A DNA stretch of 64,000 nt from JACDAL01 sp963849115 (GTDB lineage Bacteria; Actinomycetota; CADDZG01; WHSQ01). The stretch lies in the NCBI GenBank assembly GCA_963849115.1, contig CAWKGK010000008.1:62001-126000 (forward strand). The letters are read 5' to 3'. A model generated the notes under the pieces. The model saw nothing but the letters and a program-made list of their open reading frames with translations. It ran no database searches and was not told the DNA's origin. Positions 17,179-24,407 of this stretch are shown piece after piece (position 1 is the first letter of the stretch; the number at the start of each line of letters is the position of its first letter). Position numbers and translations under genes: made by a program.

Positions 17179-17859
17179 GTGGGATTGGCGGACAGGATCG
17201 CCGAACAGCGTGAGCAGCAGATAGTCGAGAGAATTCGACCCCAGCTCGCTCCCGGAGAAGAAGTAATCCAGTGGGTGAGGGCCTGCAACCCACGCTCGGG
17301 CAGGCGCGGGTTCGCATTTCTGACTCCTCACCGCCTGCTGCTGCTGTGGGGAGGCAAGGACGATCGGCACGGGGCGTTCACTTGGTCGGCGGTGGACAGC
17401 TGGGGCGTGAACCGGGAGGCCTCCGGCGGACCCATCCTGGCGGTCGAGCAGGCGGGAAGCAGCGCCCTCATCCAGATGCCCGTCGAGAGTGTCGGGATGG
17501 CGGAGCGCGCCACGCACTTTCTCTATCGCCTCGCCGCGTTGGCCCCCAAGCCACGGCGGCATCCGGCCCCCACGGACTTTCCCGGCGTCTACGACTCCAG
17601 GATCGCTATGCCGATGGAGCGGGGAAAGAGATCGGTCATGCGGCAGACGAGACGGATCATGGTGACGGTGGTCGGCGTGGTCCTGGTCACCCTGGGTCTG
17701 CTGCTTCTCGTTCTCCCCGGTCCCGGGATACTCGTGACCCTCCTGGGGCTGGCGGTCCTGGGTTCGGAGTACGACTGGGCTCAAGACCTTCTTGCGTGGG
17801 TGCGCGATCGATGGGAGAAGAGGGGCGGCCGGCTCAAGTCGAGACGCTCCCAACCCTAG
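17179..17859 (+). CDS. PGPGW-motif transmembrane protein with extra N-terminal domain
   Basis: A 226-residue protein. The C-terminal half has a hydrophobic hairpin, VGVVLVTLGLLLLVLPGPGILVTLLGLAVLGSEYDWA, which is the PGPGW-family signature (PGPG turn between two helices, then W). Residues 1-130 form a separate soluble domain (LAPGEEVIQWVRACNPR, FAFLTPHRLLLLWGG, FTWSAVDSWGVN), resembling a PH-like (bPH) fold. The role is unknown. GTG 17179 follows GGAAGGA. The TAG stop shares its last G with the GTG start of tadA, so the two are coupled. Confidence 0.8.
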   Translation: MGLADRIAEQREQQIVERIRPQLAPGEEVIQWVRACNPRSGRRGFAFLTPHRLLLLWGGKDDRHGAFTWSAVDSWGVNREASGGPILAVEQAGSSALIQMPVESVGMAERATHFLYRLAALAPKPRRHPAPTDFPGVYDSRIAMPMERGKRSVMRQTRRIMVTVVGVVLVTLGLLLLVLPGPGILVTLLGLAVLGSEYDWAQDLLAWVRDRWEKRGGRLKSRRSQP

Positions 17860-18407
17860 TGCCGCAAGAGACTCCGGCCACCCGTCCCCAGGACGAAAGC
17901 TTCATGCGGGCGGCGCTTGACGAGGCGCGCGCCGCCGCGGCTCACGACGACGTTCCCGTCGGGGCGGTAGTGGTGGTTTCGGGCCAGATCGTCGGCCGAG
18001 CCGGGAACGAGCGGGAGCTGCGCTCTGACCCCACCGCTCACGCCGAGGTGCTCGCCCTCAGGAGTGCATCTCAGGCGTTGGGGTCGTGGCGGCTCGACGG
18101 AGCGACTCTCTACGTCACGCTGGAGCCGTGCCCCATGTGCGCGGGGGCGATTCTGCTGGCCCGCCTCGAGCGACTCGTTTACGGACCCCAGGATCCGCGT
18201 GCCGGCGCCGCCTTGTCGCTCTACAACATCGTCCAGGACCCCCGCCTGAACCACCGCGTGGACGTCACCTACGGCGTCCTCGAGGAGGAGAGCCGGTCCC
18301 TGCTGCGCTCATTCTTCGAGCCCCAGCGCTCGAAGGTGCCCTCCTATACTGAGAGTGTGGCCGACAGTTCCCGGCTGCAGCGAGGTGGGGTACCGAAGCG
18401 GCCATAA
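17859..18407 (+). CDS. tadA: tRNA-specific adenosine deaminase TadA
   Basis: A 182-residue zinc-dependent deaminase that converts A34 to inosine in tRNA-Arg(ACG). The zinc site is complete: HAEVLAL (His and catalytic Glu) and EPCPMCAGAI (two Cys). Other family blocks are DVPVGAVVV, GNERELRSDPTAHAE and SLYNIVQDPRLNHRVDV. GTG 17859 overlaps the preceding stop by one base; ATG 17904 is a later option but would cut the conserved N-terminus. The reading frame runs 24 bases into tRNA-Ser(CGA) before its TAA, so the last residues (about VPKRP and before) are specified by tRNA sequence. Confidence 0.93.
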   Translation: MPQETPATRPQDESFMRAALDEARAAAAHDDVPVGAVVVVSGQIVGRAGNERELRSDPTAHAEVLALRSASQALGSWRLDGATLYVTLEPCPMCAGAILLARLERLVYGPQDPRAGAALSLYNIVQDPRLNHRVDVTYGVLEEESRSLLRSFFEPQRSKVPSYTESVADSSRLQRGGVPKRP

Positions 18408-18471
18408 CGGGATCGCCTCGAAAGCGATTGGGGGCTCACGCCTCCCGCGGGTTCAAATCCCGCCCCCACCG
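18384..18471 (+). tRNA. tRNA-Ser(CGA)
   Basis: An 88-base class II tRNA. GGTGGGG (18384-18390) pairs with CCCCACC (18464-18470); the anticodon loop CTCGAAA gives CGA; the long variable arm and GGTTCAAATCC T arm are clear. Its first 24 bases are also the 3' end of the tadA reading frame. Confidence 0.96.
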
Positions 18472-18491
18472 CATGCGGATAGGATTCTCCC

Positions 18492-18578
18492 GGAGACGTG
18501 CGGGAGCGGCCTAACCGGCACGCCTGGAGTGCGTGTGACCTCGCAAGAGGTCCAAGGGTTCAAATCCCTTCGTCTCCG
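18492..18578 (+). tRNA. tRNA-Ser(GGA)
   Basis: An 87-base class II tRNA. GGAGACG (18492-18498) pairs with CGTCTCC (18571-18577); anticodon loop CTGGAGT gives GGA; T arm GGTTCAAATCC. It is followed at once by the SRP RNA. Confidence 0.96.
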
Positions 18579-18580
18579 CG

Positions 18581-18858
18581 AGGCCGTGCTAGGCGGGGGG
18601 CTCGGGGTCCCCTATACCGGAAACCCTCGATACGCCGGGCTGACTACCCGTCCGCGGCCTTTGTGGGACCGGGCAGCCCCCGGTAAGCAGCGTTGATGGT
18701 CGGGTCCTGCGCGACCTGGAGCCGTGAACCCGGTCAGGCCCGGAAGGGAGCAGCCGTAAGCGGTGTACCGAGTGCGCCGCAGGGTCACCCGGCCGGAGCC
18801 GGCTGCCGGGGATAGCGACGGCCGCGCAGAGGTCCAGGACGGGGCGCACGGCCCCTTT
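18581..18858 (+). ncRNA. ffs: signal recognition particle RNA, large type with Alu domain
   Basis: The S-domain hairpin is unmistakable: GTCAGGCCCGGAAGGGAGCAGC lies around 18733-18754 (tetraloop region GGAA) within a stem starting GGTCCTGCG and closing CGCAGGGTCACC. The RNA is not the short 4.5S form. A 5' end CCGTGCTAGGCGGGG (from 18584) with the loop block CCCTATACCGGAAACCC matches the Alu domain of the large Bacillus-type RNA, and its first bases GGCCGTGC (18582-18589) pair with GCACGGCC (18846-18853) at the 3' end, followed by CCTTTTT. Total length is about 275 bases. It binds Ffh and guides membrane proteins to the translocon. Gene order tRNA-Ser, SRP RNA, dnaX matches that in Firmicutes. 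Confidence 0.9.
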
Positions 18859-18863
18859 TTCGG

Positions 18864-18912
18864 GCCGAGTGGTGGTGAGGTGACCATATTGAGCATCTGA
18901 CCACCACTCGGC
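18864..18912. repeat. 49-bp palindromic element, copy 1
   Basis: Perfect 13-base arms GCCGAGTGGTGGT and ACCACCACTCGGC enclose a 23-base centre with GAGGTGACCATATTGAG and CATCTG. It begins 5 bases after the T-run of the SRP RNA and lies before dnaX. Four further copies of nearly the same length and sequence occur at 21713, 24100, 30932 and 51739. Confidence 0.9.
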
Positions 18913-18947
18913 GATTTCGTCGCAGGCCGCGACTAGGATTGGCGGCC

Positions 18948-20765
18948 GTGGCTTACCTCTCCCTCTATCGCAAATACCGGCCCCAGACCTTCGCTGAGAT
19001 CCTCGGACAAGAGCACGTCTCCCAGACGTTGACTCGGGCAGTCCTCGATGACCGCGTTGCACACGCCTACCTGTTCACCGGGCCCCGAGGGACGGGCAAG
19101 ACGAGCGCGGCGCGTGTGCTGGCCAAGGCGCTCAACTGCGTTGAGGGACCCACTCCCACGCCCTGCGGCCGTTGTCCCTCCTGCATTGCGATCGCCGAGG
19201 GCTCCTCCCTGGACGTCATCGAGATGGACGCAGCCTCCCACTCCAAGGTGGACGAGACCAGGGAGGTACTGGCGGGGGTTCCGCTGGCGACGGCTCAGGG
19301 CAGGACCAAGGTGTATGTGATCGACGAGGTCCACATGCTGTCGACGGGCTCCTTTAACGCGCTGCTGAAGACACTCGAAGAGCCCCCGGCCCACGTCGTC
19401 TTCATCCTGGCCACGACCGAGGCTCACAAGGTGCTCCAGACGATCGTGTCCCGGACCCAGCGCTTCGACTTCAGGCGTGCGGCGACCGAGGTCCTGGAGA
19501 AGCACCTCTCGGAGATCGCCCGCCTCGAGAACATCGAGATCGAGGGCGCCGCCTTGGCCGCTATCGCCCGCCATTCCGAGGGGAGCTTCAGGGACGCCCT
19601 CTCGGCCCTCGACCAGTTGTCCAGCCTCGGCGGGCACGCTACTTTCGAGGACGCCGAACGGATGCTGGGTGCCCATCGCAAGGATGCATTTGGGGACCTC
19701 TTCGAAGCTGTCGCCGGCGGTGAAGTAGGCGCGGTTCTGAGCATCGTCAGCTCCTTGATCGCGGAGGGAGCGGACGCTCGGCGGCTGGGGATGGGGGTGT
19801 TGGACCACGCTCGTTCGCTGTTGCTGTTGCGAGCGGCGCCGGGCTCGGGGGCGCTCCTGGACATGGCTGAAGAAGATGTCTCCAGGCTCTCGAGTCTGGC
19901 CGAGGCGTTCTCGCCCGCAGAGATCGTGCGCATCCTGGATCTCATGTCCCGGGCCGTCACCGATATGCGCACCGCCCCCGACCATCGTCTGCTGCTGGAG
20001 ATCGCCCTCGTCCGGGCTGCGGCTCCCGTAACCGATCCGTCCGCTACCGGGCTTCTGGGTCGCATCGAGCGGCTCGAGCGGCGTCTGGGGATCCAGCAGA
20101 CCGAGGAGACGGGACGGGTCGAAGCGAACACCCGGCCCCAGGCCCAGCGGGAAGCTGCCCCCCAATCCCCCGGCCCCTCTGCCCCTGTGCCCACCTCCGA
20201 GCGCTCGCCCCGCCCCGTCGAGCCTCCGCCACTGCGCACCGAGCCTTCGCCGGCTCCCCGTCGCGAGCCTCAGCCCGTCGCGCCTCAGCACACCGCGGAG
20301 CGCTCCGAGCCCGTCCCGCCCCCTCAGCACGTAGCCTCCCAACCCGCTCAGCCCAGCGAGCCGGGTCCGGCCGACCACGTCGGCCTCTCGCACATCAAGG
20401 ACGCGTGGGCGGCCGCACTAAGAGAGGTCGTGCGGGGGAACCGGTTGGTGGGTGCCTACCTCACTCCATCTCGGCCCCTGCGTCTGGACGAGAGCACGTT
20501 GCTGGTAGAGGTCCAAGCCGCCTACCACAAGGAGCATATGGAGGAAGAGAAGAACAAGGAGGTCCTGGCGCGTGCTCTGCACGTCGCCCTCGGCGTGTCT
20601 CCCCGGCTTCAGTTCGTGGCCCGCGGCGCCACTCCCTCAGCCCCGGCCCCCGAATCCGCCGAGCCGTCCGAAGCCGAGGGGGCGGTCGAAGCACCGGACC
20701 CGGTCACCTTGCTGAAGGAAGGCCTGTCGGCCGAGATCATCGAAGAGAGGATCAGAGAGTCATGA
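18948..20765 (+). CDS. dnaX: DNA polymerase III subunit gamma/tau
   Basis: A 605-residue clamp-loader ATPase. N-terminal MAYLSLYRKYRPQTFAEILGQEHV, Walker A GPRGTGKTS, zinc module built from Cys in LNCVEG and CGRCPSC, Walker B VIDEVHML, sensor LATTEAHKV and SRTQRFDFRR are all present in the first 240 residues. Residues of about 390-480 form a Pro/Glu-rich linker, then a tau-like C-terminal domain (HIKDAWAAALREV, EVQAAYHKEHMEEEKN). GTG 18948 fits the family N-terminus better than TTG 18939. The TGA overlaps the ybaB ATG (ATGA). It loads the sliding clamp at the replication fork. Confidence 0.96.
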   Translation: MAYLSLYRKYRPQTFAEILGQEHVSQTLTRAVLDDRVAHAYLFTGPRGTGKTSAARVLAKALNCVEGPTPTPCGRCPSCIAIAEGSSLDVIEMDAASHSKVDETREVLAGVPLATAQGRTKVYVIDEVHMLSTGSFNALLKTLEEPPAHVVFILATTEAHKVLQTIVSRTQRFDFRRAATEVLEKHLSEIARLENIEIEGAALAAIARHSEGSFRDALSALDQLSSLGGHATFEDAERMLGAHRKDAFGDLFEAVAGGEVGAVLSIVSSLIAEGADARRLGMGVLDHARSLLLLRAAPGSGALLDMAEEDVSRLSSLAEAFSPAEIVRILDLMSRAVTDMRTAPDHRLLLEIALVRAAAPVTDPSATGLLGRIERLERRLGIQQTEETGRVEANTRPQAQREAAPQSPGPSAPVPTSERSPRPVEPPPLRTEPSPAPRREPQPVAPQHTAERSEPVPPPQHVASQPAQPSEPGPADHVGLSHIKDAWAAALREVVRGNRLVGAYLTPSRPLRLDESTLLVEVQAAYHKEHMEEEKNKEVLARALHVALGVSPRLQFVARGATPSAPAPESAEPSEAEGAVEAPDPVTLLKEGLSAEIIEERIRES

Positions 20766-21091
20766 AAGACCTGCAGCGAATGATGAAAGAGGCCCAGAAG
20801 ATGGCGGCCGAGATGCAAAAGGCTCAGGCGGAGGTCGCCGAGCTGTCCTTCGAGGGCGTCGCCGCCGGGGGAGTGGTAAAGGTGGTGGCTACGGGGGACC
20901 TTCACGTCGAGAGCATCGCCATCGATCCGGACTTTTTCGACGGCGTGCCCGATGCCGACGATGTCGAGACGCTCGGCGACGCGGTCACCGCAGCCGTGAA
21001 CGACGCACTCGACAAGGCGCGCGAAGCTCAGCAGGAGGCGATGGGCCCGATGGCCGGCGGGCTGGGGGGCATGGGTTTGCCCGGCCTGTGA
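20762..21091 (+). CDS. YbaB/EbfC nucleoid-associated protein
   Basis: A 109-residue DNA-binding protein of the YbaB/EbfC family, which forms homodimers with a tweezer shape. The long N-terminal helix MKDLQRMMKEAQKMAAEMQKAQAEVAEL is followed by the three-strand sheet GVAAGGVVKVVATGDLHVESIAIDPDFF and a C-terminal helix. The last residues are Gly/Met rich (PMAGGLGGMG). It overlaps dnaX at the start (ATGA) and recR at the end, the standard dnaX-ybaB-recR operon. Confidence 0.95.
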   Translation: MKDLQRMMKEAQKMAAEMQKAQAEVAELSFEGVAAGGVVKVVATGDLHVESIAIDPDFFDGVPDADDVETLGDAVTAAVNDALDKAREAQQEAMGPMAGGLGGMGLPGL

Positions 21092-21702
21092 TGTATGCGG
21101 GCCCCATCCAAAGACTCATCGACGAGCTGGCCAGGCTGCCGGGCATAGGCCCCAAGAGCGCCCAGCGAGTGGCGTTCCACCTTCTCAAGGTTTCTGCAGA
21201 GGAGGCGCGGCGGCTGTCGCAGGCAATCGCCGAGGTGAAGGCCAAGGTCGCCCTCTGCCGTGTTTGCTTCAACGTCTCGGACCAGGAGGTGTGCGGCTTC
21301 TGTCGGGATGATCGTCGCGATCAATCCGTTCTGTGCGTGGTTCAGGAGCCTCCCGATATCGTCGCCATCGAAAGGACGCGCGAATTTCGCGGGCTCTACC
21401 ATGTCTTGCAGGGGGCGATCTCTCCTCTGGAGGGAATCGGTCCCGAGGATCTGCGCACGGCCGAGCTTCTCGTTCGCCTGCCGGGAAACAACGGGGCCGC
21501 GCGCGTCTCGGAGGTCATCGTCGCCACCAATCCCAATATCGAGGGCGAGGCGACTGCCATGTACCTGGCGCGTCTGCTCGAGCCATCTGGCATCAAGGTG
21601 ACGCGGCTCGCCAGCGGCCTCCCGGTTGGCTCCGACCTCGAGTATGCCGACGAGGTCACACTGGGCCGAGCCCTGGAGGGCCGTCGCCGCATAAGCGGCT
21701 GA
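21091..21702 (+). CDS. recR: recombination protein RecR
   Basis: A 203-residue RecFOR-pathway protein that helps load RecA at gaps. Residues 1-50 form the helix-hairpin-helix region (LARLPGIGPKSAQRVAFHLL), followed by a Cys4 zinc finger CRVCFNV...CGFC, a Toprim domain (LCVVQEPPDIVAIERT, LYHVLQGAISPLEGIGP, ATNPNIEGEATAMYLA) and the C-terminal Walker-B-like SGLPVGSDLEYADEVTLGRALEGR. ATG 21091 overlaps the ybaB stop; GTG 21088 is also in frame. The 49-bp palindrome starts 10 bases after the stop. Confidence 0.97.
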   Translation: MYAGPIQRLIDELARLPGIGPKSAQRVAFHLLKVSAEEARRLSQAIAEVKAKVALCRVCFNVSDQEVCGFCRDDRRDQSVLCVVQEPPDIVAIERTREFRGLYHVLQGAISPLEGIGPEDLRTAELLVRLPGNNGAARVSEVIVATNPNIEGEATAMYLARLLEPSGIKVTRLASGLPVGSDLEYADEVTLGRALEGRRRISG

Positions 21703-21712
21703 CCCCCTTGGT

Positions 21713-21761
21713 GCCCAGTGGTGGCCAGATGGTCATATAGGTCATCTCACGACCACTCGGC
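21713..21761. repeat. 49-bp palindromic element, copy 2
   Basis: Arms GCCCAGTGGTGGC and ACGACCACTCGGC (two mismatches), centre CAGATGGTCATATAGGTCATCT. It lies between recR (stop 21702) and lysC (start 21788). Same length and central pattern AGATGRYCATATAGNNCATCT as the other copies. Confidence 0.9.
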
Positions 21762-21787
21762 GGGCGGGGCGACGTTACTCTCGACCG

Positions 21788-23065
21788 ATGGCCCTGATCG
21801 TCCAGAAGTTCGGAGGCACGTCGGTCGCCGACGCGGCACGCATCAAGCTCGTCGCCCGGCGTGTGGTGGCCGCGGCCGCGGCCGGCCAGCGGGTCTGCGT
21901 CGTGGTGTCGGCGATGGGGGACAGCACCGATGAGCTCGTGTCGTTGGCTGCTCAGGTCTCCCCCACCCCCCACGCCCGCGAGCTTGACATGCTCCTTACC
22001 GCCGGCGAGCGGATCTCCATGGCCCTGCTGTCGATGGCGATCATCGAGCAGGGACACGAGGCCATCTCGTTCACCGGCTCCCAGGCGGGCATAGTCACCG
22101 ACACCACTCACGGGCGCGCCAGAATCGTCGAGGTCCGGGCGCGGCGTGTGCTGGAAGCTTTGAATAACGGCAAGATCGTGATCGTCGCCGGCTTCCAGGG
22201 AGTCTCGACCGACTACGACGTGACCACACTGGGCCGGGGGGGCTCGGACACGACCGCCGTAGCCTTGGCGGCTGCGCTCGAGGCCGATGTCTGTGAGATC
22301 TACACCGACGTGGAGGGCGTGTTCACGGCGGACCCCCGCATCGTGCCCGGAGCGCGTCGGCTTCACGCGGTGTCGTGGGAAGAAATGCTTGAGCTGGCCG
22401 CATCGGGCGCCAAGGTGCTCATGCTGCGCTCGGTCGAGTACGCCCGCAATTACGGTGTACTCATTCACGTCCGGTCCTCCTTCTCGGAGGAAGAGGGCAC
22501 CTGGGTCAGAGAGGAGGACGAGCGCATGGAGCAGGCCATCATCGCGGGGGTAGCCCACGACACCTCCGAGGCCAAAGTGACGATCGTGGCGGTCCCGGAT
22601 CAGCCGGGCGTGGCGGCTCGCATCTTCCGACCCCTGGCGGATGAAGGCGTCAACATCGACATGATCGTGCAGAACGTCTCCGAGCACGGCCGCACCGACA
22701 TCTCCTTCACTCTCCCCAAAGAGGATCTCAAGAGGGCGCGGGTGATTCTCGAGGGTACCGCTGCGTCGGTGGGGGCCGAGGGCATACGAACCGACGAGGA
22801 CATCGCCAAGGTTTCCCTGGTCGGGGCCGGGATGAAATCACACCCCGGGGTCGCCGCCGACATGTTCGACGTGCTGTCGGAGCTCGGCATCAACATCGAC
22901 ATCATCTCGACCTCCTCGATTCGCATCTCCTGTGTGGTCGCCGCCGCGGAGGTCGAGCGAGCGGTGCGAGCTATACACGATCGCTTTGGGCTGTCCGAGG
23001 AGGCGGTAATGCGGGAGCAGCACCCCCTGACCGCCACCGATCAGATCCGAGCGGTCAGAGGCTGA
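21788..23065 (+). CDS. lysC: aspartate kinase
   Basis: A 425-residue enzyme that phosphorylates aspartate, the first step to lysine, threonine, methionine and diaminopimelate. The kinase domain (1-245) shows VQKFGGTSVAD, GERISMALLSMAI, TTLGRGGSDTTAVALAAAL and YTDVEGVFTADPRIV. Two ACT domains follow (AKVTIVAVPDQPGVAARIF; KVSLVGAGMKSHPGVAADMF), which bind lysine and/or threonine for feedback control. It overlaps asd by one base (TGATG), the usual ask-asd operon. Confidence 0.97.
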   Translation: MALIVQKFGGTSVADAARIKLVARRVVAAAAAGQRVCVVVSAMGDSTDELVSLAAQVSPTPHARELDMLLTAGERISMALLSMAIIEQGHEAISFTGSQAGIVTDTTHGRARIVEVRARRVLEALNNGKIVIVAGFQGVSTDYDVTTLGRGGSDTTAVALAAALEADVCEIYTDVEGVFTADPRIVPGARRLHAVSWEEMLELAASGAKVLMLRSVEYARNYGVLIHVRSSFSEEEGTWVREEDERMEQAIIAGVAHDTSEAKVTIVAVPDQPGVAARIFRPLADEGVNIDMIVQNVSEHGRTDISFTLPKEDLKRARVILEGTAASVGAEGIRTDEDIAKVSLVGAGMKSHPGVAADMFDVLSELGINIDIISTSSIRISCVVAAAEVERAVRAIHDRFGLSEEAVMREQHPLTATDQIRAVRG

Positions 23066-24114
23066 TGTCCCGACCGGTTCGGCTCGCCGTGGTCGGCGCT
23101 ACCGGCGCCGTCGGCACCGAGATCCTGAGGATTCTCGAGCAACGGGAATTCCCTATGAGCGACATCATTCCGGTGGCCTCGGCGCGCTCGGCGGGACGAA
23201 GGCTCCCCTTCGGCGGCGGTCATATCGAAGTGGTGGCTCTAGAGGATGCGGTGTTCGAGTCGGCCGACCTCTGTCTCTTCGACGTTCCCGACGAGGTGGC
23301 GAAGGAATGGGGGCCGCGGGCGGCCTCCGCCGGGGGGGTCGTGGTCGACAACTCGGGGGCGTGGCGCATGGACGACTTCGTGCCCCTCGTCGTGCCCGAG
23401 ATCAACCCGCAGCAGGTCGCCGACCGGCCCCGAGGCATCATCGCGAGCCCCAACTGCACCACCTTGGCGATGGTGGTTCCGCTGGCGCCGCTCCACGCAC
23501 GGGCAGGGCTCGAGCGACTGATCGTCGCCTCCTACCAGGCCACTTCGGGGGCGGGAATGCCGGGGGTCGACGAGCTTTGGGATCAGACTCAGACGGCCGC
23601 GAAGGAGGGCGAGCTGGTGCGCGCGGGTCTCGCCCGTGAGGTTCTCACGGCGGGACAGGCTTTCTCCCATCCCATCGCGCTCAACGTGCTCCCCCAGGCG
23701 GGCTCGTTCAAGGCGGGCGGGTTCACCTCGGAAGAGCTCAAGCTCTGCCACGAGACTCGCAAGATAATGGGCTTGCCCGAGTTGCGGGTCACGGCGACCT
23801 GCGTGCGGGTGCCGGTCGTCACAGGCCACGGCGTGGCGGTCCACGCCGAGTTCTCCCAGGCCCTCTCACCCGACCAGGCGCGCTCGATCCTCGAGCGCTC
23901 GGATGGCGTCGAGGTAATCGACGATCCCGCGGCCTTCGCCTATCCGACTCCTCTGGAGGCGGCCGGGCGCGATCCCTGCTTCGTCGGGCGTATTCGCCAA
24001 GACCCCTACGACGAGAAGGCGCTCGAACTCTTCTGCGTCGCCGATAACTTGCGCAAGGGCGCCGCGCTCAACGCGGTCCAGATTGCCGAGCTCCTCGTCG
24101 CCGAGTGGTCGTGA
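23065..24114 (+). CDS. asd: aspartate-semialdehyde dehydrogenase
   Basis: A 349-residue NADPH-dependent enzyme that reduces aspartyl phosphate to the semialdehyde, the step after LysC. It shows the Rossmann start LAVVGATGAVGTEILRIL, the substrate loop SARSAGR, the catalytic Cys in ASPNCTTLAMVVPLAPL, QATSGAGMPGVDEL, and the His/Arg region RVTATCVRVPVVTGHGVAVHAEF. The start overlaps the lysC stop. The last codons and TGA lie inside a palindromic element (24100-24147), so the repeat contributes to the C-terminal VAEWS. Confidence 0.97.
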   Translation: MSRPVRLAVVGATGAVGTEILRILEQREFPMSDIIPVASARSAGRRLPFGGGHIEVVALEDAVFESADLCLFDVPDEVAKEWGPRAASAGGVVVDNSGAWRMDDFVPLVVPEINPQQVADRPRGIIASPNCTTLAMVVPLAPLHARAGLERLIVASYQATSGAGMPGVDELWDQTQTAAKEGELVRAGLAREVLTAGQAFSHPIALNVLPQAGSFKAGGFTSEELKLCHETRKIMGLPELRVTATCVRVPVVTGHGVAVHAEFSQALSPDQARSILERSDGVEVIDDPAAFAYPTPLEAAGRDPCFVGRIRQDPYDEKALELFCVADNLRKGAALNAVQIAELLVAEWS

Positions 24115-24147
24115 GATGAGCCTATTGATCATGCTCCACCACTCGAC
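24100..24147. repeat. 49-bp-type palindromic element, copy 3 (48 bp)
   Basis: Left arm GCCGAGTGGTCGT, right arm CACCACTCGAC, centre GAGATGAGCCTATTGATCATGCTC. One base shorter than the others. It overlaps the last 15 bases of asd including the stop and separates asd from the convergent tRNA-Pro. Confidence 0.85.
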
Positions 24148-24176
24148 CTGAGAGCTGAGTCGGGGCTGCGTCTAAG

Positions 24177-24251
24177 TCGGGAAGGGGGGATTTGAACCCC
24201 CGACCTCGGCGTCCCGAACGCCGCGCGCTAACCAAGCTGCGCTACTTCCCG
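24177..24251 (-). tRNA. tRNA-Pro(CGG)
   Basis: On the reverse strand, acceptor CGGGAAG pairs with CTTCCCG; the anticodon loop TTCGGGA gives CGG; D arm GCGCAGCTTGGTTAGCGCGC and T arm GGTTCAAATCC are standard. Discriminator A, CCA not encoded. Confidence 0.95.
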
Positions 24252-24407
24252 CAGCCATCTAGCATCTCATAGGTATCCGGCCCTCGGAAAACGCCTTCAT
24301 CAGATTTCGTGGCACACAGACCAATCCGCGTACGTCTTAGCCAGGGAATGTCCTCTGAGTACCGGATGAGGATCCAGATGATGGATCGGACTTGACTGGG
24401 AGGATTG

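Noticed and set aside
16913..18578. One of the long-arm tRNAs as tRNA-Sec
   Set aside because: Anticodons are GCT, CGA and GGA and acceptor stems have 7 pairs; none reads UCA.
18933..20393. Long reverse-strand open frame of 486 codons opposite dnaX
   Set aside because: It is a shadow of the GC-rich third codon positions of dnaX; no motif or ribosome site supports it.
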